Shown: one piece after another, positions 25,589-34,097 of the stretch
Position numbering within the stretch: the stretch's first letter is position 1
Layout: every line of letters begins with the position of its first letter
Assembly (NCBI GenBank): GCA_963709525.1
Contig: CAVPXB010000008.1
Location: forward strand, 1-64,000
Direction: 5' to 3'
Source of the DNA: CAIWHR01 sp963709525
GTDB lineage: Bacteria > Pseudomonadota > Gammaproteobacteria > Burkholderiales > Casimicrobiaceae
Length of the DNA: 64,000 bases
Translations under genes and position numbers: made by a program
Notes under the pieces: generated by a model
Databases searched by the model: none
Told to the model about the DNA's origin: nothing
Seen by the model: the letters and a program-made list of their open reading frames with translations, nothing else

Positions 25589-25641
25589 GGGGTCAGAGCT
25601 GTAATAAAGCGCGCGCCGCGCTCTATTACAGCTCTGACCCC
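25589..25641. repeat. 53-base near-perfect palindrome (dispersed REP-like element)
   Basis: Arms GGGGTCAGAGCTGTAAT (25589-25605) and ATTACAGCTCTGACCCC (25625-25641) are exact reverse complements. Pairing extends to 25 bases per arm with one mismatch. The GGGGTCAGAG end is recognisable from elements mobilised by REP-associated tyrosine transposases. The stop codon and last codons of the VanZ gene lie inside it. A half copy is at 1234-1250. Confidence 0.8.
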
Positions 25642-26729
25642 ACGAGCGGGTCGCCCCAGCGGGGCCGCCCGGCGAGCGCGAACAGGAAGCCGCTTGCCGC
25701 CAGCGGCCAGAGCATGAGCACGGTCCGGGTGAGGCCATTGAAGTTGAGCAGATGACCGTAACCTCGGTTGAACAGCGACAGCGGGGGTTGCGCGAGCAGA
25801 ATCTCGGGCACGAACAACATCGACAGCACCGACGAAAGCAGCGCGATCGCGCAAATGGCCACCTGCGCCGGGCGCGGCAGGAAAATCACCATCGGCAGCG
25901 CCAGCGCACCGACCGCAACGCCGGCGGATACCCCCGGCGACAGCCAGTGCTCCCACGCTGCCGGCTTCAGCAGCAGGGCCGCAGCGATGCCCTTGATCAG
26001 CATCCCGGCGCCCAGCAACAGCAACACCGAGACGCCGACGCGGCGGCGTTCGCGCACCAGCAAGGCGACAAAAAGGCCGACCCCCAGCACCTGCAGCGCG
26101 CTGTGCGCGCCTTCGATCAGCGCGCCGGCGACGTCCGAGGTTGCGGCGACCGCCCCCGCTGGAGCCCCTGCCGGCAACGGGACGTCGAAAACGGTGGCAA
26201 ACAGCGGAATGCCGGGGTTGACCTGCACGGCCAGCCAGATGGCCAGCAGCGCGAGGCCCAGGTCGCCGGTTCTCCCGTGCAGAAACCAGCGCAGGCGCCA
26301 TTTCGTGATGGCGTTGCGAATCGCGGTCGAACGCAGCAGAGTCGAGGCAGCGGCCGCGCCGAGCAGGCTGCCCGCGGCGTTGGCCAGGAGGTCGACCGTG
26401 CTGGCGTCCCGGGGCGGCAGGAACATCTGCAGGGCTTCGAGCGCGAACGACAGCAACGTGCCGGCGGCGGTGGCCAGCAGCAGTCGCGGCGCCGTGGGTC
26501 GGTCGCGCAGCGCGACCGCCACGAACAAGCCGAAGGGCACATAGGCGAGGATGTTGGCGAGGACGTCGAAACGCGTCCAGCGCGCGGGCCAGGGCGCGAG
26601 CAGAAAGAAGCGCGTTCCGGGTTCGGGGTCGATCCACGGCGCAAAGGGCTGCAGGCTTGCGTAGGCGATCGACAGCCCGTACAGCAGGGCCAGAAAGTGA
26701 GGCAGCAGCGAGCGGTAACGGGTCTGCAT
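25626..26729 (-). CDS. VanZ family membrane protein
   Basis: About 367 residues with a VanZ-like domain in the first 150 (ANILAYVPFGLFVAV, FALEALQMFLPPRDASTVDLLANAAGSLLG) and further hydrophobic segments, nine or ten in all. VanZ-like proteins are inner-membrane proteins often found with surface-polysaccharide genes; their activity is unclear. The ATG at 26729 is chosen. A TTG at 26783 is possible but would lie only 7 bases after a TATAAT. The last residues (GSEL-stop) are encoded by the palindromic repeat, so the natural C-terminus may have been replaced. It is first in the waaQ-WaaG-like run. Confidence 0.7.
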   Translation of the reverse strand: MQTRYRSLLPHFLALLYGLSIAYASLQPFAPWIDPEPGTRFFLLAPWPARWTRFDVLANILAYVPFGLFVAVALRDRPTAPRLLLATAAGTLLSFALEALQMFLPPRDASTVDLLANAAGSLLGAAAASTLLRSTAIRNAITKWRLRWFLHGRTGDLGLALLAIWLAVQVNPGIPLFATVFDVPLPAGAPAGAVAATSDVAGALIEGAHSALQVLGVGLFVALLVRERRRVGVSVLLLLGAGMLIKGIAAALLLKPAAWEHWLSPGVSAGVAVGALALPMVIFLPRPAQVAICAIALLSSVLSMLFVPEILLAQPPLSLFNRGYGHLLNFNGLTRTVLMLWPLAASGFLFALAGRPRWGDPLVGSEL

Positions 26730-26789
26730 CGAGGGCGGCCACGGCCTCACGCGGGGCTGCCGCTTGAGCGCGGTGAAGATCAAGCGCTG

Positions 26790-26795
26790 ATTATA
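26790..26795 (-). promoter_or_regulatory. Candidate -10 element ahead of the VanZ-waaQ genes
   Basis: TATAAT on the minus strand, about 60 bases before the ATG at 26729. No consensus -35 is seen. Its use would exclude the TTG at 26783 as the VanZ start. Confidence 0.35.
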
Positions 26796-26840
26796 GAGCC
26801 GGCGGCTGCGGCTCTCGCGACCTCTTCGCGCGTCAACGCG

Positions 26841-27458
26841 TCACGGGCCGGGTGCGCCCAGCCGCTTGCGCATCACCGTCAGATCACGGTCCTCGCGCAG
26901 CACCGAAAACCCCGCGGCGCGAAACAATGCTTCGGGTCCGTGGTAGTGATCGGCCGGCGTGTCGCTGTCCGCTGCCTTGAACGGAAAAGCATCGACGACT
27001 GAGATGCCCCGTGCCGCGAGCGAGTCGAGCGCGCCGGCGAGGAGCGCGCGCGCGACGCCCTTGCGCCGCCAGGCGGGGGCGATCACGAAACACAGCACCG
27101 CTGCCGCCTGGAAGGCGGGCACGTCGAGGTCGGGCGCCTTGATGCCGAGCCGGTCGCAGGCGTGCGGCAGCTTGTGGCAAGGCTGCGCGTTGACCCAGCC
27201 GACCACCTCGTCTGCCGCGTACGCGAGATAGCCTTCCTGCTCGCCGGTTTCGATGCGCGAAGTCATCGCCAAGCGATTCTGCGCGGCGGTGAACCGGCTC
27301 CAGTCCATCGCCCTGGGCACGTGGTAGTAGTGACAATAGCAGCGTGCCCACCCGGGGTTGTCGGCGAACGCCGGGCCGCGCTCGTGGTCGAAGAAGCGCA
27401 GGAAATCGTCGCGTCGCGCTGGCGAAAGTCGTTCGACCGCAATCGGAGTCGCACTCAT
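26841..27458 (-). CDS. GNAT family N-acetyltransferase
   Basis: 205-residue soluble protein with the acetyl-CoA loop AWRRKGVARALL (R-x-x-G-x-G/A type) at about residues 135-146, preceded by the beta-4 strand VLCFVIAP. The N-terminal part includes GWARCYCHYYHVP, seen in a GNAT subgroup of unknown substrate. The ATG at 27458 gives SATPIAVERLSPA. The gene stands alone between the VanZ gene and the divergent TPR/OGT gene. The acceptor substrate cannot be told. Confidence 0.72.
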   Translation of the reverse strand: MSATPIAVERLSPARRDDFLRFFDHERGPAFADNPGWARCYCHYYHVPRAMDWSRFTAAQNRLAMTSRIETGEQEGYLAYAADEVVGWVNAQPCHKLPHACDRLGIKAPDLDVPAFQAAAVLCFVIAPAWRRKGVARALLAGALDSLAARGISVVDAFPFKAADSDTPADHYHGPEALFRAAGFSVLREDRDLTVMRKRLGAPGP

Positions 27459-27572
27459 CGGCGCAAGCTTAACGCAGACGCGAACAGGCCGCGCAGGGTG
27501 TCGTCGCGCAAATTGACAGCGTTTCAATCGCCGGGGCCTAATCGGGCCTTTCGGATTCCCTGCGTCAAGATC

Positions 27573-29789
27573 ATGGCCTCAGCCCCGCCCCGTCTCTCCC
27601 CCGACCAGCTCCGCGCCCAGGTCGGGCAGGGGATCGCCGCCCTGCAGCGCGGCGACCTTGCGCAGGCAGAGCAGCTGTTCGATGCCGTCGTCGACGCAGA
27701 TCCGCTGCACTTCGACGCGTTGCACCTGCGCGGCGTCGTCCGCCACCAGACGGGCCGGCACGACGCCGCTGTAGCGTCGATACGCGCGGCGCTGGCCATT
27801 CGTGAGGACGCGGGCGCGTATTCGAACCTGGGCCTCGCGCTGCGCAAGGCCGGCGATCTTCAGGCCGCTCTGGTCGCCTTCGACCGGGCGCTGGAACTCG
27901 CGCCTGACATGGCGCCAGCGCACAACAACCGCGGCAATCTGCTGCGCGATCTCGGACGCATGGACGAGGCACTTGCCGCGTTCGATCGCGCGCTGGCGAT
28001 CAAGCCCGATCATCTCTCTGCGCTGCAGAATCGAGGTGACGTGCTGCGCGACTGCAACCGTCACGACGAGGCGCTGGCGAGTTACGATCGCGCGCTGGCA
28101 TCGGTGCCTCGCGACGTCGAGGCGTTGCGCCGGCGCGGTAACGTCCTGATGCTGCTCGGACAAGCCGAGGCGGCTCTGGCGACTTTCGATCGCCTGCTCG
28201 CGGTCCGGCCCGATGACCGGGGCGCGTTGAGCGGGCGCGGACATGCGCTGGTCGATCTCCATCGGCCCGACGCGGCGCTGGCGAGCTTCGAACGGGTGCT
28301 GGCGCGAGACCCCGATGACGCCGAGGCCGAAGCCAACCGCGCGAATGCATTGCTCGAACAGAAGCGCTACGACGAGGCCGCGACTTCTTTCTCGCGCGTG
28401 CTCCGGCTCGCGCCCGAAACGCCGTTTGCCCGCGGCCAGCGCCTGCATGCGCGGATGCTGTGCTGCGACTGGAGCGATTTCGACGCCGAAGCGGCGTTGG
28501 TCGCCGCCGAAGTGCGCGCCGGCAAGGCGTCGGCGGAGCCGTTTGGCTACCAGGCGATTTCGACCTCCGTCGCGGACTTGCAGCGCTGCGCCGAAATCTA
28601 CGCAGCGGCCCGGTTTCCGCCCGCCAGGACGCCCCTGTGGCACGGCGAGCGCTACGATCACTCGCGGATCCGCCTGGGCTACCTGTCGGGTGAGTTCAGG
28701 AGCCAGGCGACCTCGATCCTCATGGCAGGATTGTTCGAGCAGCACGACCGTGAGAGGTTCGAGCTGGTGGCCTTCGACAACGGCTGGAGCGACGATTCCG
28801 AGCTCCGGGCGCGCCTCGAGCGATCGTTCGACGAAATGGTCGACATCACGCATCTCGACGATGCGAAGGCCGCGGCGATGATCCACCGGCGCCGCATCGA
28901 CATCCTCGTCAACCTGAACGGCTATTTCGGCCTCGGGCGGCAGGGCATCTTCGCAGCGCGACCGTGTCCGGTGCAGGTCAACTACCTCGGCTTTCCAGGC
29001 ACGCTCGGCGCCGACTACATCGACTACCTGATCGCCGACCGGCAGGTGATCCCGGCCGGGCACCTCCCGTTCTATGACGAGCAGGTCGTCTATCTGCCGG
29101 AGTGCTACCAGGCCAACGATGCGCGCCGCGCGATCGCCGGCCGGAGTCCCTCGCGCGAGGAGGCGGGCCTCCCGCCCACCGGCTTCGTCTTCTGCTGTTT
29201 CAACAACAACTACAAGATCACGCCGACGATGTTCGCGGTGTGGGTGCGCCTGCTCCGCGCCGTCGACGGCAGCGTGCTGTGGCTGTTCGAGGACAACGCG
29301 GAGGCGGCGCGCAACCTCCGGGGCGAAGCGGCCGCGCGCGGGGTTGCGCCCGAGCGGCTCATCTTCGCGCCGCGCATCGCGACCGACCTCCACCTCGCCC
29401 GTCACCGGCTCGCGGATCTATTTGTCGACACGCTGCCCTACAACGCGCACACGACGGCGAGCGACGCACTCTGGGCCGGGTTGCCGGTGCTGACCTGCAC
29501 CGGCGACACATTCCCCGGCCGCGTTGCCGGCAGCCTGCTGCGGGCGGCGGGATTGCCCGAACTCGTCACCGCCGATCTCGCCGCGTATGAGGCGCTGGCG
29601 CTGGAACTCGCGACTGCGCCGCGCCGCCTGGCCGAGCTCAAGCAAAAATTGGCGCGCCAGCGGACGACGTGTTCGCTGTTCGATACCGACCGCTTTCGCC
29701 GCCACATCGAGGCGGCCCTGGTCGCGATGGTCGAGCGCAGCCGGCGGGGGGAAGCGCCGGCGAGTTTCTCGGTGCCGCCGGTGTCCTGA
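27573..29789 (+). CDS. TPR-repeat O-GlcNAc transferase-like (SPINDLY/GT41) protein
   Basis: 738 residues. Residues 10-290 form about eight TPR units (for example AHNNRGNLLRDLGRMDEALAA). The rest is the GT41 catalytic region, with RLGYLSGEFRSQ, PVQVNYLGFPGTLGADYIDY, FCCFNNNYKITP and DTLPYNAHTTASDALWAG. Bacterial members glycosylate proteins (flagellins, adhesins) or act in polysaccharide export; the target here is unknown. The ATG at 27573 is chosen because upstream codons are Arg-rich and unlike TPR. It has no partner gene nearby on its strand, although the glycan locus lies 800 bases away on the other strand. Confidence 0.85.
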   Translation: MASAPPRLSPDQLRAQVGQGIAALQRGDLAQAEQLFDAVVDADPLHFDALHLRGVVRHQTGRHDAAVASIRAALAIREDAGAYSNLGLALRKAGDLQAALVAFDRALELAPDMAPAHNNRGNLLRDLGRMDEALAAFDRALAIKPDHLSALQNRGDVLRDCNRHDEALASYDRALASVPRDVEALRRRGNVLMLLGQAEAALATFDRLLAVRPDDRGALSGRGHALVDLHRPDAALASFERVLARDPDDAEAEANRANALLEQKRYDEAATSFSRVLRLAPETPFARGQRLHARMLCCDWSDFDAEAALVAAEVRAGKASAEPFGYQAISTSVADLQRCAEIYAAARFPPARTPLWHGERYDHSRIRLGYLSGEFRSQATSILMAGLFEQHDRERFELVAFDNGWSDDSELRARLERSFDEMVDITHLDDAKAAAMIHRRRIDILVNLNGYFGLGRQGIFAARPCPVQVNYLGFPGTLGADYIDYLIADRQVIPAGHLPFYDEQVVYLPECYQANDARRAIAGRSPSREEAGLPPTGFVFCCFNNNYKITPTMFAVWVRLLRAVDGSVLWLFEDNAEAARNLRGEAAARGVAPERLIFAPRIATDLHLARHRLADLFVDTLPYNAHTTASDALWAGLPVLTCTGDTFPGRVAGSLLRAAGLPELVTADLAAYEALALELATAPRRLAELKQKLARQRTTCSLFDTDRFRRHIEAALVAMVERSRRGEAPASFSVPPVS

Positions 29790-29828
29790 TCGCGAGGGGC
29801 GGGGCAGGCGACGGCTGCCGCGGCGAAC

Positions 29829-30968
29829 TCAGCGGACCTTGACCTCGGTCCAGAAGCGGTTCATCAATCGCCGCTCCTTGCGCGGAAGATCCTTCAGCAT
29901 CTCCAGCCGCTTCTGTTTTTCGGCATCGGGAAAGACCGCCGGGTTGCTCTTCACCGCGTCTTCGATGAAGGGCATCGCCGCCGCGTTGGCATTGCCGGAG
30001 CCGATCATGTTCGACAGCTCGGCCGAGTTGCTGCCTTCGAGCATGAAATTCATGAATTGGTAGGCGAGGTCCGGACGCGGCCCGGACTTGTGCGTCACCA
30101 TGCTGTCCAGCGCCAGCACCGCGCCTTCCTTCGGCGTGGAATAGGCAATGGTGAACGGGCGCTTTGCCTTGGCGGCATCCTGCGCCGCCTGGAACATGTC
30201 GTTCGAGTAGCCGTGCGCGAGCCAGATGTTGCCGATGGTGAGTTCCTTGATGTACGACGACGCGTTGAAGGCCGCCCAGTAGGGCTTCGCCCGCAGGATG
30301 AGGTCGCGCGCCTCCTTGAGCTTCGCCTCGTCGGTCTCGTTGACCGAGTGCCCGAGGTACTTCAACGCTGCGGCGAAGAGCTCGCGCTGCGAGTCGAGCA
30401 CCGTCACCTTGCCTTTGAGTTTCTCCAGATGTTCGGGCTCGAACAACACCGCCCAGGTGTCGGTCGGCAGCCCCAATTCCTTCATCTTCTCGGCGTTGTA
30501 GCCAAGCAGCGTGATCGAGTACGCGTAAGGGACCGAATAGCGGTTGCCCGGATCGAAGAACTGGTTCATGAACTCGGGCTTGACGTTGCCGAGGTTGGGC
30601 AGCTTGGCGTGGTCGATCTCGCGCAGCGCGCCCTGCGCGATCAGCGTCTGCACCGCGTTGCCGGTGGGGACGATGAGATCGTAACCGGCGGCACCGGCCG
30701 CAAGCTTGGCCAGCATCTCCTCGTTATCCGAGTAGTAGTCCTGCACCAGCTTGCACTTGCAGGCTTCCTCGAATTTCTTCGCGGTTTCCTCGGCGAGGTA
30801 GTTGTTCCAGTTGTAGAGATGGAGTTCGCTGCCCTTGGTGCGGCCGGCGCCCGCGTCGCTCCCGGCCTTGCCGGCGTCACCGGCTTCCCGCGCGCAGCCC
30901 CCGACCGCAATCGCCATGGCAGCGACCGCGGCGAGCCACGCGCGGCGGGAGGGAATGAGACGCGCCAT
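29829..30968 (-). CDS. potD: Spermidine/putrescine ABC transporter, periplasmic binding protein
   Basis: Binds polyamine in the periplasm and delivers it to PotBC. 379 residues with a lipoprotein-type signal (lipobox VGGC near residue 25), then LHLYNWNNYLAEE, the PotD/PotF opening motif, and YDLIVPTGNAVQTLIAQG, SVPYAYSITLLGYN, and KEGAVLALDSMV. E. coli PotD is not lipidated, so anchoring by lipid is a difference. It is last in a potABCD operon, 5 bases after potC. Putrescine versus spermidine preference is not determined. Confidence 0.88.
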   Translation of the reverse strand: MARLIPSRRAWLAAVAAMAIAVGGCAREAGDAGKAGSDAGAGRTKGSELHLYNWNNYLAEETAKKFEEACKCKLVQDYYSDNEEMLAKLAAGAAGYDLIVPTGNAVQTLIAQGALREIDHAKLPNLGNVKPEFMNQFFDPGNRYSVPYAYSITLLGYNAEKMKELGLPTDTWAVLFEPEHLEKLKGKVTVLDSQRELFAAALKYLGHSVNETDEAKLKEARDLILRAKPYWAAFNASSYIKELTIGNIWLAHGYSNDMFQAAQDAAKAKRPFTIAYSTPKEGAVLALDSMVTHKSGPRPDLAYQFMNFMLEGSNSAELSNMIGSGNANAAAMPFIEDAVKSNPAVFPDAEKQKRLEMLKDLPRKERRLMNRFWTEVKVR

Positions 30969-30973
30969 GCTGC

Positions 30974-31765
30974 CTAGCTCCCCGACGGCTCGCCGCCGCG
31001 CAGCACGTCGGGCGCGATCTTGCCGGCGAGCACGATCATCGTCAGCGTCAGCAGCATCAGCAGCGTCGACACGGCGTTGACCTCCGGCGTCACCGCGATC
31101 TTGATCATGGTGTAGATGGTGAGCGGCAGCGTGGGCACGCCCGCGCCGGCAGTGAAGAAGGTGATGACGAAGTCGTCGATCGACAGCGTGAACGCCATCA
31201 GCGCGCCGGCGACGACAGCCGGCATGATCAGCGGCAGCGTGACCAGCCGGAAGGTCTGCCACGGCGTCGCGCCCAGGTCGCGCGCCGCCTCGAAGATCGA
31301 CTCGTCCATTCCGGCCAGCCGGGAGCGCACGATGATGGCGACAAAGCCGATGCAGAACGTGGTGTGGGCGATGATCACGGTGAGCAGCGACAGCGATTCC
31401 TCGCCGAAAACCGAGATGAAGAAGATGAGCAGCGACACGCCGAGCAGGATTTCGGGCATCGCCACCGGGGTCAGCGTCATGAACGGCAGCAGCCGCGACT
31501 TGAAGCGATGCATGGCGATGCCGGCCATGGTGCCCAGCACGGTGGCCAGCCCCGAGGCGACGACGGCGATCAGCAGCGAGTTGGCGGCGGCGTGCAGCAT
31601 CTCGGCATTGGCGAAGAGCTTGTGGTACCAGTCGAGCGTGAAGCCCACCCATTCGGCGTTGAGCTTCGAATCGTTGAACGAGAACACGACCACCACCACC
31701 AGCGGCACGTAGAGGAACGCGTAGACGGCGAGCGACGTCGCCCAGAGCAATGGCGACCTACGCAC
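30974..31765 (-). CDS. potC: Polyamine ABC transporter permease PotC
   Basis: Inner-membrane permease of 263 residues with six predicted membrane segments. The EAA loop EAARDLGATPWQTFRLVTLP contacts the ATPase. The N-terminus FLYVPLVVVVVFSFNDSK is typical of PotC/PotI. The ATG at 31765 overlaps the end of the potB gene by 8 bases, the usual coupling between the two permeases. Confidence 0.9.
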   Translation of the reverse strand: MRRSPLLWATSLAVYAFLYVPLVVVVVFSFNDSKLNAEWVGFTLDWYHKLFANAEMLHAAANSLLIAVVASGLATVLGTMAGIAMHRFKSRLLPFMTLTPVAMPEILLGVSLLIFFISVFGEESLSLLTVIIAHTTFCIGFVAIIVRSRLAGMDESIFEAARDLGATPWQTFRLVTLPLIMPAVVAGALMAFTLSIDDFVITFFTAGAGVPTLPLTIYTMIKIAVTPEVNAVSTLLMLLTLTMIVLAGKIAPDVLRGGEPSGS

Positions 31766-32614
31766 GATCGACCCCCCGCTTGGCGAGCCATGCGGCGCCG
31801 CCGGCGATGGCGAGCACCGCGACGGTCAGCATCAGCGACAGCATCGAGCCGAACGGCCAGTCGCGGGTGCCGAGGAAGCTCTCCTTGATGAGGTTGCCGA
31901 CCAGCCAGTCGTCCTTGCCGCCGAGGATCTCGGGAATGGCGAACATCCCCAGCACCGGGATGAACACCAGCGCCGAGCCGGAGAAAATGCCCGGCAAGGA
32001 CAACGGAAAGGTGACGCGCCAGAAGCGGTTCCACGCGTCCGCGCCGAGGTCCTGCGCCGCATCGAGCAGCGCCGGGTCGTGCTTCTCGAGGTTGGTGTAC
32101 AGCGGCAGGATCATGAACGGCAGGTGGACGTACACCATGCCGACGATGACGGCGAAGCGCGAGAACAGGAGGTCGAAGGGAGCCCGAGGATGATCATCCA
32201 CGCGTAGACGCGGACCAGGAAATTGCTGGCGAAGGGCAGCACGCAGAGCAGCACCATCAGGTCGCGGTACTTCTTGGGGCTGCGCGCGATCAGCAGTGCC
32301 ACCGGGTAGGCCATCACCAGGCAGATGAGCGTCGTTGCGAGCGCCACGCCGAAGCTCTTGGCGAAGATCTGGGCGTAGATCCAGTCGCCAAAGAAGACGC
32401 CGTAGTTCTCGAAGGTGATGCCGCCGTCCTCGCCGGGCTTGACGCCGATGAGCGGCGCCAGCGCGCCGAACTCGCCGGGATAGCGGATGCTCGCCACGAC
32501 CATGATCGCGGCCGGGACGAGGAAGAAGACAAAGAGGAAGACGAACGGCGGCCCGCTGACCAGCCACTGCGTCAGCCGTCCCGAGCGCGTCCGGGTCGAG
32601 GAGTCGGCGTGCAT
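31758..32614 (-). pseudogene. potB: Polyamine ABC transporter permease PotB (one-base frameshift as read)
   Basis: First permease of the importer. The N-terminal part (PPFVFLFVFFLVPAAIMVV through RVYAWMIILG) and the C-terminal part (PFDLLFSRFAVIVGMVY, EAA loop DAAQDLGADAWNRFWRVTFP) are in different frames. The switch lies at 32176-32190, beside GGG and CCC runs. Adding one base gives a 285-residue protein with unbroken membrane topology. Since potA, potC and potD are intact, a base-call error is the simplest reading. The ATG is at 32614. Confidence 0.8.
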
Positions 32615-32638
32615 GGACGTCCGGCGCTACAGGGGAGA

Positions 32639-32728
32639 CTCTGAGCTTGTCACGTTTTCACCGTTCGTCCTGAGCTTGTCGAAGGGCCGTCCTGAGCGCA
32701 TCGAAGGAAGCTTGTCGAAGGACCGCGA
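32639..32728. repeat. Dispersed CTGAGCTTGTCGAAGG repeat copies
   Basis: At least three partial copies of CGTCCTGAGCTTGTCGAAGG and GTCCTGAGCGCATCGAAGG lie between potA and potB, partly inverted. They match the core at 23190-23290. They push potA and potB 119 bases apart inside what is otherwise a tight operon. Confidence 0.7.
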
Positions 32729-32733
32729 CATGC

Positions 32734-33816
32734 TCAGGCATCGAGGAAGGCGCCGGCCTCGGCCTTCCACGACAGGCGCACCCGGTCGCCGACTTCGAAG
32801 AACTTCGCGCGGCCGGGCGCCGAGTTGGGCAGCAGCGCTTCGAAGCGCTTGCCGTCCGGCAGGTCGACGATGTAGGTGGTGACGTCGCCGATGTAGAGGA
32901 AATCGTTGACGACGCCCTCGAACTGGTTGGGGTCGGACGAGGCTTCGCTGGCGGCGCGGATCGACACCTGTTCGGGGCGGATGACGAACACGCCCCGGGC
33001 CCCGGCGGCGGCACCTTCGCGCGCCGGCGCCGCGATCCGGCCCAGCGTGCCGAGCTCGAGCGTCAGCGTGGCGCCACAGCTCTCGACCGTGGCGTCGTGC
33101 ATGTTGACGTTGCCGATGAAGTCGGCGACGAAGCGGTTCTTCGGGAAGCCGTAGAGCTTGTCCGGCTCGTCCATCTGCTCGATCACGCCATGATTCATCA
33201 CCGCGATCCGATGCGACAGCGCCAGCGCCTCGGCCTGCGAATGGGTGACGAAGACAAAGGTGACGCCGACGCCGCGCTGCAGCCGGATGAGTTCGATCTG
33301 CATCTGCTCGCGCAGTTTCGCGTCGAGCGCGCCCAGGGGTTCATCAAGCAGCAACAGGCGCGGGCGGTTGACGAGCCCGCGCGCCAGCGCCACCCGCTGT
33401 TTCTGTCCGCCGGAGAGTTCGTGCGGAAAGCGCTGCTCCAGTTTGTCGAGCTTGACCTGCGCGATCGTCTCCCTGACCTTGGTGCGCACCTCGCCGTCGC
33501 TCTTGCCCGCCATGCGCAACGGGAACGCGACGTTCTGCGCCACCGTCATGTGCGGAAACAGCGCGTAACTCTGGAATACGGTGTGGATCGGCCGTTTCTC
33601 GGCCGGGGTGTCCTTCAGGTCGACCCCGTCGAGGACGATGGCGCCGCTGTCCGGAAGGTCGAAGCCGGCGATCATGCGCAGCAGCGTCGTCTTGCCGCAA
33701 CCCGAGGGGCCCAGCAGCGTGAAGAACTCGCCCGCATCGACCGAGAAGCTGACGTTGTCGACCGCGTTGAAGTCGCCGAAGCGGCGGGTGACGTTCTTGA
33801 TCTCGAGGAGCGCCAT
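32734..33816 (-). CDS. potA: Polyamine ABC transporter ATP-binding protein PotA
   Basis: 360-residue ATPase: Walker A GPSGCGKTT, Q-loop VFQSYALFPHMTV, signature LSGGQKQR, Walker B LLLLDEPLGALD, switch His in FVTHSQAEAL. A C-terminal TOBE regulatory domain follows (about 240-360, with GVFVIRPEQVSI). It energises uptake through PotBC. The ATG at 33816 is preceded by a GAGGAGC-like context. It is the first gene of the pot operon and follows a strongly palindromic leader region. Confidence 0.9.
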   Translation of the reverse strand: MALLEIKNVTRRFGDFNAVDNVSFSVDAGEFFTLLGPSGCGKTTLLRMIAGFDLPDSGAIVLDGVDLKDTPAEKRPIHTVFQSYALFPHMTVAQNVAFPLRMAGKSDGEVRTKVRETIAQVKLDKLEQRFPHELSGGQKQRVALARGLVNRPRLLLLDEPLGALDAKLREQMQIELIRLQRGVGVTFVFVTHSQAEALALSHRIAVMNHGVIEQMDEPDKLYGFPKNRFVADFIGNVNMHDATVESCGATLTLELGTLGRIAAPAREGAAAGARGVFVIRPEQVSIRAASEASSDPNQFEGVVNDFLYIGDVTTYIVDLPDGKRFEALLPNSAPGRAKFFEVGDRVRLSWKAEAGAFLDA

Positions 33817-33828
33817 CGGCGAGAAGCT

Positions 33829-33894
33829 CGTTGGGCAGGATGGGAGGCGGGTTTTTCTGCCGCGAATTGTATAGCAATTCGATCCTGCCCAACG
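33829..33894. promoter_or_regulatory. Nested palindromes upstream of potA
   Basis: Outer arms CGTTGGGCAGGAT (33829-33841) and ATCCTGCCCAACG (33882-33894) are perfect 13-base complements. Inside them CGAATTG-TATAG-CAATTCG (33863-33881) is a perfect 7-base dyad. The inner dyad contains a minus-strand TATACA that could be a -10 for potA, 13-65 bases before its ATG. It could be an operator or a leader hairpin; a mobile repeat is also possible. Confidence 0.5.
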
Positions 33895-33934
33895 GCGCGC
33901 GGGACGGCTGCTGGCGGGGGGTGAAGGATTTCTA

Positions 33935-33946
33935 GACCGCACGGTC
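33935..33946. promoter_or_regulatory. Small dyad GACCG-CA-CGGTC
   Basis: The 12-base dyad, in context TAGACCGCACGGTCGA, looks like operators of some TetR-family repressors. It lies in the 281-base gap between divergent potA and the hypothetical gene at 34098. No regulator gene is nearby, so this is only a candidate. Confidence 0.22.
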
Positions 33947-34097
33947 GATTGCGCTTGCCTGTCGACCCGATGTTCCATACGACGCATCCGGTTCCGGCGC
34001 TGCCCCGTTCGCGGCCTTGACCGGTTCCGTTGGACAGCTTCGCCCGGATTGCAGAAATTCCCGTTCCTACCGATAAGCCGTAGTAGAGTTGGACTCC

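Noticed and set aside
25626..26783. TTG at 26783 as the VanZ start
   Set aside because: It lies 7 bases after a TATAAT on the same strand and adds a charged, non-hydrophobic segment; ATG 26729 fits a membrane protein better.
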